A DNA stretch of 64,000 nt. It comes from Mycobacterium syngnathidarum (GTDB lineage: Bacteria > Actinomycetota > Actinomycetes > Mycobacteriales > Mycobacteriaceae). The notes below the pieces were generated by a model that saw nothing but the letters and a program-made list of their open reading frames with translations, did not search any database and was not told where the DNA came from. How positions within the stretch are numbered: the stretch's first letter is position 1; every line of letters begins with the position of its first letter. Shown piece by piece: positions 58,921 through 64,000 of the stretch. The position numbers and the translations under genes are program-made. The stretch covers positions 1-64,000 of the forward strand of contig NZ_MLCL01000079.1 in the NCBI RefSeq assembly GCF_001942625.1, given 5' to 3'.

Positions 58921-59511
58921 TCACTTTCGGGCTGCCTCCGGCACCCAGCAGGCCGCGACGTGATCGTCGACCATCCCGGTGGCCTGCATCAACGCATATG
59001 CCGTGGTGGGGCCGACGAACTTGAAGCCGCGGCGCTTGAGTTCCTTGGCCATGGCGGTCGATTCCGGTGTCACCGCGGGGACTTGGTCCAGGTCAGCGGG
59101 CCGGGGACGGGCCGGCGGGGCGAATGACCACAGCAGCTCACTCAAGTCGACGTCGAGGTCGTTGACCGCCTTGGCATTGGCGATCGTCGCCAGGATCTTG
59201 GCCCGGTTGCGCACGATGCCGGAGTCGGCCATCAGCCGCTCGATGTCGTCGTCGGTGTACTTCGCGACCACACCGGCATCGAATCCGTCGAACGCAGCCC
59301 GGAAATTCTCCCGCTTGCGCAGGATGACCAGCCAGCTGAGACCGCTCTGGAAGGCCTCCAGGCTGATTCGCTCGAACAGAGCGGCCGAATCCCGTAGCGG
59401 ACGGCCCCACTCGGTGTCGTGGTAGTCGCGGTACAGGGGATCGCCCGATTGGACGGCCCAGCCGCACCGGATGCGGCCATCGTCGGCGGTGCCGACAATC
59501 CGGTCGGTCAC
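58921..59511 (-). CDS. tag: DNA-3-methyladenine glycosylase I
   Basis: A 196-residue TagA-type DNA glycosylase that removes 3-methyladenine. The N-terminus RCGWAVQSGDPLYRDYHDTEWGRPL contains the zinc Cys and the family signature; FERISLEAFQSGLSWLVILRKRENFRAAF holds the catalytic Glu region. The C-terminal TTAYALMQATGMVDDHVAACW supplies the His and Cys that complete the zinc site. The length fits the family (Rv1210). Its GTG overlaps the stop of the DivIVA-like gene (GTGA), so they are co-translated. Confidence 0.94.
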   Translation of the reverse strand: MTDRIVGTADDGRIRCGWAVQSGDPLYRDYHDTEWGRPLRDSAALFERISLEAFQSGLSWLVILRKRENFRAAFDGFDAGVVAKYTDDDIERLMADSGIVRNRAKILATIANAKAVNDLDVDLSELLWSFAPPARPRPADLDQVPAVTPESTAMAKELKRRGFKFVGPTTAYALMQATGMVDDHVAACWVPEAARK

Positions 59512-59885
59512 GGCTCCTCCGAGGTCCGGACCTCGCCCGCGGTGGCCGACATCTCCGCGTCATCGTCGCCCTCCGCGTCGAAGTCGTCGGGTACGCCGTA
59601 GGCCGCGCGGACGGCAGCCAGCTCCCCCCGCACTGCGTCCAGTTCGCGACCCAACCGATCCAGTACCCAGTCCACCTCGCTGGTCTTGTATCCGCGGATG
59701 ACCTGGGCGAACTTGACGGCATCGACGTCGGCTCCGGTGACCCCCGAGGCCGGCAGGACCGTGGCGGTCGTCCCACGGGGCAACGGTGGCAGCGTCTCAC
59801 CCCGGCCGAAGATCATGCTGCCCAGACCAAACAGCACCGTGGCCACCAGGACCAGCACCACCAGGTACAGCAGTATCAGTGTCAC
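59508..59885 (-). CDS. Small DivIVA-domain membrane protein (Rv1209-like)
   Basis: A 125-residue protein with one N-terminal membrane helix (MTLILLYLVVLVLVATVLFGLGSMIF) and a DivIVA-like segment, DAVKFAQVIRGYKTSEVDWVLDRLGRELDAVRGELAAVR (about 55-93), where the FxxxxRGYxxxEVDxxLDxL pattern is typical. It ends in an acidic tail. Membrane-anchored DivIVA-domain proteins organise curved or polar membrane regions; the role of this one is unknown. The gene is upstream of and overlaps tag. Confidence 0.82.
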   Translation of the reverse strand: MTLILLYLVVLVLVATVLFGLGSMIFGRGETLPPLPRGTTATVLPASGVTGADVDAVKFAQVIRGYKTSEVDWVLDRLGRELDAVRGELAAVRAAYGVPDDFDAEGDDDAEMSATAGEVRTSEEP

Positions 59886-59915
59886 GCCCTCGATACTGCC
59901 TCACGCATGCGACAT

Positions 59916-60866
59916 CTAGCGCGGGCGCAGGGTCACCATCGGCGGACGGTCGGCCAGGGACACCGACGACACCCGCGGGGTGAAATCGTCACCGTCGGCG
60001 TAGAACTGCGTCAGCCCCATGCCCGAATCAGCGATGCCGCACCGCGACAACAAGGTCGCGATGACCTGCCGACTCATCGAGGCCAACTCGGTCAAGGGGC
60101 GGTTGCGGTGGGCTCGCACCCCGAGGTTCACCTGGGCGATGGCGTCGAGACCCAGGCGGTCGTAGGTGTCGACCAGCAGACCGATCTCCACGCCGTAACC
60201 GGGCGCGAAGGGTACCGAGGTCAGCAGCTCGCGGGTGCCCGCGTATTCGCCGCCGAGCGGCTGCAGCACGCAGTTCAGCTCGGGGCGCAGCGAGGCCAGC
60301 AGCGGGCGCGCCACCAGCTCGGTGACCCGGCCACCCCCGTTGGCGTCCTCGCTGCCGCTGACCTTGAGCGGCCGCCGATAGAACCCCTTGACCAGGTGCA
60401 CACCGTCGGCGGTGAGCAGTGGGCCCAGCAGCTTGGGGACGAACATCGGGTCGGGGTCGATCAGGTCGGAGTCGACGAAGGCGATGATGTCACCCGTCGT
60501 GGCGGCCAAGGACCGCCACAGCACCTCACCCTTGCCCGGCTGCGGTGCCAGTTCAGGCAGCGCGACCTCGCGGCTGATCACCCGGGCCCCGGCGGCGAGC
60601 GCACGGATCTCGGTGTCGTCGGTGGACCCCGAATCGAGCACGATCAGCTCATCGACCAGGCCGCCCAACAGCGGGGTGATGGTCTGGACGACGGAGGCGA
60701 CCGTTTCCTCCTCGTTGAGGGCAGGCAGCACGACCGAGACTGTGCGGCCGGCCTTGGCCGCCTCCAACTCGGCGACGGTCCAACTCGGCCGGTTCCAGCT
60801 GTGGTCGGTCAACCAACGATGTCCGACGACTCCGTCGGTGACGTCCAGTTCAGGTATTGCAGTCAC
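59916..60866 (-). CDS. gpgS: Glucosyl-3-phosphoglycerate synthase GpgS
   Basis: A 316-residue GT81 glycosyltransferase that makes glucosyl-3-phosphoglycerate from NDP-glucose and 3-phosphoglycerate, the first step of methylglucose lipopolysaccharide synthesis. The GT-A core has RTVSVVLPALNEEETVASVV (near 41-60), the DXD-type metal site VDSDLIDPDP and GGGRVTELVARPLLA. It closely matches Rv1208, including VNLGVRAHRNRPL and SRCGIADSGMGLTQF. The GTG overlaps the folP2 stop (GTGA), so the two genes are coupled. Confidence 0.94.
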   Translation of the reverse strand: MTAIPELDVTDGVVGHRWLTDHSWNRPSWTVAELEAAKAGRTVSVVLPALNEEETVASVVQTITPLLGGLVDELIVLDSGSTDDTEIRALAAGARVISREVALPELAPQPGKGEVLWRSLAATTGDIIAFVDSDLIDPDPMFVPKLLGPLLTADGVHLVKGFYRRPLKVSGSEDANGGGRVTELVARPLLASLRPELNCVLQPLGGEYAGTRELLTSVPFAPGYGVEIGLLVDTYDRLGLDAIAQVNLGVRAHRNRPLTELASMSRQVIATLLSRCGIADSGMGLTQFYADGDDFTPRVSSVSLADRPPMVTLRPR

Positions 60867-61750
60867 GCGAGCCCCCTCACTGTTCGTGCGGGTGCCCGCA
60901 CTCCCTGGATCGACGCGACCATTTCCAGCACGCGCCGTGTGGGTCCGACCTCGTGTACCCGGAACATGGCCGCTCCATCCGCGGCGGCCAGTGCCGTCGC
61001 GGCCAGGGTGCCCTCCAGGCGCTCGGTCAGATCCACACCCAGAGTCTCCCCGACAAAATCCTTGTTGCTCAGCGCCATCAGGACTGGCCATCCGGTCTTA
61101 ACAAGATCTTTTACGTGGCGCAACAAACTAAGACCGTGATGAGTGTTTTTACCGAAATCGTGGGTCGGGTCGATCAGGATTCGGTCCCGCGGGACACCCG
61201 TTGCTACCGCCCGCTCGGCGGCGGCGGTCACCTCGGCGATTACGTCGTCGACAACGCCGCGTTCGGTGATTCCGTAGGTCACCCGGAACGGCCGGGTGCG
61301 CGGCACTGCGCCGCCGGTGTGTGAGCACACCAGGCCGGCGCCGAACTCGGCGGCGACCTCCGGCAGACCGGGGTCCGCACCCGCCCAGGTGTCGTTGATC
61401 AGGTCGGCGCCGGCCGCGCAGGCCTGCTTGGCCACCGCCGCGCGCCAGGTGTCGACGCTGATCAGCTGATCGGGGTAGGTGGTGCGCAGCCATTCGATGA
61501 ACGGCACCACGCGGGCGATCTCCTCGTCGGCGTCGACGGCGCTGCCCGGGCCGGCTTTGACCCCGCCCACGTCGATCACATCGGCGCCCTCGTCGATCAC
61601 CCGTGCCGCCGCGGACTTCGCGGCGTCGTCGGTGAACGTCGCGCCGCGGTCATAGAACGAGTCCGGCGTCCGGTTGACGATCGCCATGATCAGCGCACGG
61701 TCAGCCGCGACCGGGCGTCCGCAGAACTGGCCATTGCGCGTCGTCAACAC
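60863..61750 (-). CDS. folP2: Dihydropteroate synthase homolog FolP2
   Basis: A 295-residue TIM-barrel homolog of dihydropteroate synthase. The N-terminal motif MAIVNRTPDSFYDRGATFTD is near 22-41 and DVIDVGGVKAGPG near 57-69; the terminal RVHEV is present. Mycobacterial FolP2 (Rv1207) is a paralog of FolP1 that lacks normal synthase activity in tested species, so the true role is open. Coupling to gpgS by overlap suggests a link to methylglucose lipopolysaccharide or its methylation, which is inference. CACTAT ends six bases before the GTG. Confidence 0.9.
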   Translation of the reverse strand: MLTTRNGQFCGRPVAADRALIMAIVNRTPDSFYDRGATFTDDAAKSAAARVIDEGADVIDVGGVKAGPGSAVDADEEIARVVPFIEWLRTTYPDQLISVDTWRAAVAKQACAAGADLINDTWAGADPGLPEVAAEFGAGLVCSHTGGAVPRTRPFRVTYGITERGVVDDVIAEVTAAAERAVATGVPRDRILIDPTHDFGKNTHHGLSLLRHVKDLVKTGWPVLMALSNKDFVGETLGVDLTERLEGTLAATALAAADGAAMFRVHEVGPTRRVLEMVASIQGVRAPARTVRGLA

Positions 61751-61848
61751 GCCTCCATAGTGCCTGGTGACTGATCCGCCGCCGTTTCTACCTCAGGGTG
61801 GCGATCCGACGCTGGCCACGACACTGGTGCAGAAAGCGGCACACCTGC

Positions 61849-63627
61849 CTACTTGGGCCGCTTACCTGCCGTCACCTCGTCGGGGTATTCCGGGTAGAAC
61901 GGCACATAGCCCTCGTCCCGGCCGGCCAGCACATACAGCGGATCCTCGATGTCGGAGCCGTAGCCCTGCTTTCGCAGGTCGACCTTCTGGCTCTTGAACG
62001 TCGAGGTGTGGGCCAGTTCGCCGACGACGCGGATGAACAGCGGGACGGCGTAGCCCGGCAGGTGGCCGTAGAACGCGTCGGCCAATTCCTTGCCGTCGAA
62101 CTCCTTGCCGTCCTTGAGCTGCACCGCGGCCATGCCGGCCCGCCCACCGGCACCGGGCACCTCGACGCCGAACACGGTGCACTCCTCGATCAGCGGATTG
62201 CTGGCCACGGCGGCCTCGACCTCGGTGGTCGCCACGTTCTCGCCCTTCCAGCGGAAGGTGTCGCCAAGGCGGTCGGCGAACGCCGCGTGGCCGAGCCCCT
62301 GGGACCGCATCAGGTCGCCGGTGTTGAACCAGACGTCGCCCTTCTTGAAGGCGTTGCGCACCAGCTTCTTCTCGCTGGCAGCCTTGTCGGTGTAGCCGTC
62401 GAACGGCTGCAGGGCGTTGACCTTGGACAACATCAGGCCTGGCTCGCCGCGCTTGACCTTGCGCAGCCGGCCGTCGGCGCCACGCGCGGGTTCGCCGCTG
62501 TCGGCGTCGTATTCGACGAAGGCGACCGGGCTCGGGCAGATGCCGGTGGACTTCGAGACGTTGAAGACGTTGACGAACGCGGTGTTGCCCTCACTGGCGG
62601 CATAGAACTCGCAGACGCGCGGGATGCCGAATCGCTGGGTGAACTCGTCCCAGATGGCCGGACGCAACCCGTTGCCGACGATCACGCGGACCTTGTGTGC
62701 GCGGTCCGTCGGCTTGGGCGGCTGGTTGAGCAGGTAGCCGCAGATCTCACCGATGTAGACGAACGCGGTCGCCTGGTAGTCGATGACCTCGTCCCAGAAC
62801 CGGGATGCCGAGAACGACTTGCCCAGGGCGAGAGCGGCACCCGAGTTCAGCGCCGATCCGACCGAGACGGTCAGGGCGTTGTTGTGATAGAGCGGCAAGC
62901 AGCAGTACAGGGTGTCATCGCTGTGCAGCCGCAGGCCCAAGCCGCCGAACCCGGCCAGCGCGCGCAGCCAGCGGTAGTGGGTCATGACGCTGGCCTTGGG
63001 CATGCCGGTGGTGCCCGAGGTGAAGATGTAGAAGGCCTTGTCCTTGGCCAGCACAGCCGATGTGCTGGCGGGATTGGTGGTCGGCGCGGTGGACGCCAGG
63101 CGGCGCAGCTCCTCGACCGTGACCAGGCCGTTGGCCTCGGCCCCGCACTCGGTGATGTGCTCGATCAGATCGGACTCGGCCACCACGGCGGCCGCGTTGA
63201 GCAGCCCGATGCTGTGAGCCAGTACCTTGCCGCGCTGGTGGTAGTTGAGCATGCCCGCGACGGCGCCGCATTTGACGATCGCCAGCATCAACAGCACCGC
63301 GTCGGGCGAGTTGCGCAGCATCACCCCGACCACGTCACCGTGTCCGACGCCCTTGGCGGCAAGCACGGCCGCGTAGCGGTTGACCGTCTCGTTGGCCTCG
63401 CGGTAAGTGACACGCTGGTCTTCGAACTTGAGGAAAACCCGGTCGGCGTATTGGGCTGCCCGCTCCTGGAACACCTTGCCGATCGACGTCTTGGCCGTCG
63501 GCCGGGCCATCATTCCGGTGAGCACGCCCCGTGCGATGACCGGCGCATCCATCAGCAGACCGGGTACCTGGCTGGCGAGGTCGAGTAGGCCGACGCTGCT
63601 TCTGGTGCCCGATTTCTGGTCGGTCAT
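61849..63627 (-). CDS. fadD6: Acyl-CoA synthetase FadD6
   Basis: A 592-residue long-chain acyl-CoA synthetase/fatty acid transport protein-type enzyme. The AMP-binding P-loop FTSGTTGMPK is at 202-211, YCCLPLYHNNALT follows, then EFYAASEGN and GDLMRSQGLGHAAFADRLGDTFRWKGENVAT (adenylate and hinge). The C-terminal lid ends with TFKSQKVDLRKQGY, whose Lys is catalytic. It activates long-chain fatty acids as CoA esters. The ATG follows GGGGGAG by five bases. It matches Rv1206. Confidence 0.94.
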   Translation of the reverse strand: MTDQKSGTRSSVGLLDLASQVPGLLMDAPVIARGVLTGMMARPTAKTSIGKVFQERAAQYADRVFLKFEDQRVTYREANETVNRYAAVLAAKGVGHGDVVGVMLRNSPDAVLLMLAIVKCGAVAGMLNYHQRGKVLAHSIGLLNAAAVVAESDLIEHITECGAEANGLVTVEELRRLASTAPTTNPASTSAVLAKDKAFYIFTSGTTGMPKASVMTHYRWLRALAGFGGLGLRLHSDDTLYCCLPLYHNNALTVSVGSALNSGAALALGKSFSASRFWDEVIDYQATAFVYIGEICGYLLNQPPKPTDRAHKVRVIVGNGLRPAIWDEFTQRFGIPRVCEFYAASEGNTAFVNVFNVSKSTGICPSPVAFVEYDADSGEPARGADGRLRKVKRGEPGLMLSKVNALQPFDGYTDKAASEKKLVRNAFKKGDVWFNTGDLMRSQGLGHAAFADRLGDTFRWKGENVATTEVEAAVASNPLIEECTVFGVEVPGAGGRAGMAAVQLKDGKEFDGKELADAFYGHLPGYAVPLFIRVVGELAHTSTFKSQKVDLRKQGYGSDIEDPLYVLAGRDEGYVPFYPEYPDEVTAGKRPK

Positions 63628-63647
63628 GCGGTCTCCCCCTGCATGTT

Positions 63648-63690
63648 GTTATGGGTCTCGAGATGGCTCTCGTGTGGGCAACACCATAAC
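63648..63690. promoter_or_regulatory. Spaced inverted repeat upstream of fadD6
   Basis: GTTATGG (63648-63654) and CCATAAC (63684-63690) are perfect seven-base inverted arms 36 bases apart centre to centre, in the 92-base gap before fadD6. A pair of operator half-sites is possible. Confidence 0.3.
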
Positions 63691-63719
63691 CGCGCTGGTG
63701 ACCGCCGTTACCGCCGGTT

Positions 63720-64000
63720 CTACGTAAGCGCTGCGCACACGTCGAGCGCTGCGGCGACCTCGTCGACGACGATCAACCGGTCCAGCGCCTGGCTGCTGAC
63801 GTAGCCGGAGTCGGCCAGTCCACGCAGCCAGGTCAACAACCCGTCGTAGTGACCGAACGGATCGAGCAGCACCACGGGCTTATCGTGCATGCCCAGATAA
63901 CCCGCGGTCCATGCCTCGAAGAACTCTTCCAATGTGCCGATGCCGCCCGGCAGGGCGATGAAGGCGTCGGAGCGGTCCTCCATCTCCTTCTTGCGTTCCC
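63720..64000 (-). CDS. LOG-family protein (cytokinin riboside 5'-monophosphate phosphoribohydrolase type), partial
   Basis: The C-terminal 93 residues of a gene continuing past the right edge. The visible part contains RKKEMEDRSDAFIALPGGIGTLEEFFEAWTAGYLG, which holds the LOG signature PGGxGTxxE, followed by KPVVLLDPFGHYDGLLTWLRGLADSGYVSS. LOG enzymes release free cytokinin bases from nucleotides; the M. tuberculosis counterpart Rv1205 does this. An internal ATG at 63983 is not the start, since the family pattern extends upstream of it. The gene is upstream of fadD6 on the same strand, with a 92-base gap. Confidence 0.92.
   Translation of the reverse strand, partial: ERKKEMEDRSDAFIALPGGIGTLEEFFEAWTAGYLGMHDKPVVLLDPFGHYDGLLTWLRGLADSGYVSSQALDRLIVVDEVAAALDVCAALT

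Noticed and set aside
61767..61997. 76-codon plus-strand frame beginning with a GTG five bases after CATAGT
   Set aside because: The start looks like a leaderless promoter and is tempting, but most of the frame is antisense to the conserved C-terminus of fadD6 and no family features are visible.

Overview
The window is high-GC actinobacterial DNA from a mycobacterium, most likely a fast-growing Mycolicibacterium-type species. The evidence is gene content and order: from about 2.4 kb to the right edge it follows the M. tuberculosis Rv1261c to Rv1205 block almost gene for gene (Ddn-like reductase, udgB, tap, cyp130 and its TetR, deaD, lprE, RecB-like nuclease/helicase, kgd, lpqZ, corA, lpqY-sugABC, mrp, tatB, htrA, rseA, sigE, an ABC exporter with its TetR, glgC, glgM, tag, gpgS, folP2, fadD6, a LOG-family gene). 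Ortholog names rest on remembered protein similarity and synteny, not on a search. It is ordinary chromosome: no insertion sequence, prophage, tRNA, rRNA or CRISPR array was seen, and no gap between genes exceeds 300 bases.

Layout. 0-7.2 kb: tail of a DUF222/HNH-type protein, a small secreted protein, AraC, VOC, HIT, Ddn-like and LLM oxidoreductases, udgB, the Tap efflux pump, a DUF4262 protein and an HxlR regulator. 7.2-12.9 kb: a DUF3237 gene divergent from HxlR, an FAD oxidase, a rhomboid protease, cyp130-tetR and a DUF5995 protein. 12.9-25.9 kb: an IdeR-box-controlled siderophore-interacting protein, acyltransferase/deaD, lprE, a 1141-residue nuclease-helicase coupled to a second FAD oxidase, two MFS transporters and a membrane protein. 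26-35.7 kb: kgd, then a divergent methionine aminopeptidase/XRE pair where M. tuberculosis has relBE, an SDR, lpqZ, malic enzyme, corA and a SUFU-domain gene. 35.7-44.4 kb: the trehalose importer lpqY-sugABC, membrane proteins, a citrate-lyase-like enzyme and an MgtE-N/DUF1003 pair. 44.5-51 kb: a lytic transglycosylase, mrp, and the envelope-stress cluster tatB-htrA-rseA-sigE. 51-64 kb: a TetR-controlled ABC exporter, methyltransferase genes (one broken), glgC-glgM, DUF3117, tag, a DivIVA-like protein, gpgS-folP2, fadD6 and a partial LOG gene.

Two themes link genes. One is trehalose and alpha-glucan metabolism: LpqY-SugABC retrieves trehalose, GlgC and GlgM feed maltose-1-phosphate and glucan synthesis, and GpgS starts methylglucose lipopolysaccharide. 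The other is envelope stress and efflux: SigE, RseA, HtrA, Tap, two further MFS pumps and an ABC exporter.

The sequence is also informative about transcription. About twenty genes show a TANNNT -10 hexamer ending 5-8 bases before an ATG or GTG, the arrangement expected for leaderless mRNAs; in two cases the stop codon of the upstream gene supplies the first half of that hexamer. Convergent neighbours either share a 4-base stop overlap (four pairs) or meet at a small hairpin (about seven pairs). Palindromic operator candidates stand out at HxlR/DUF3237, cyp130, map/xre, lpqY and the exporter tetR. The least familiar module is the map/xre pair with two AT-rich palindromes.
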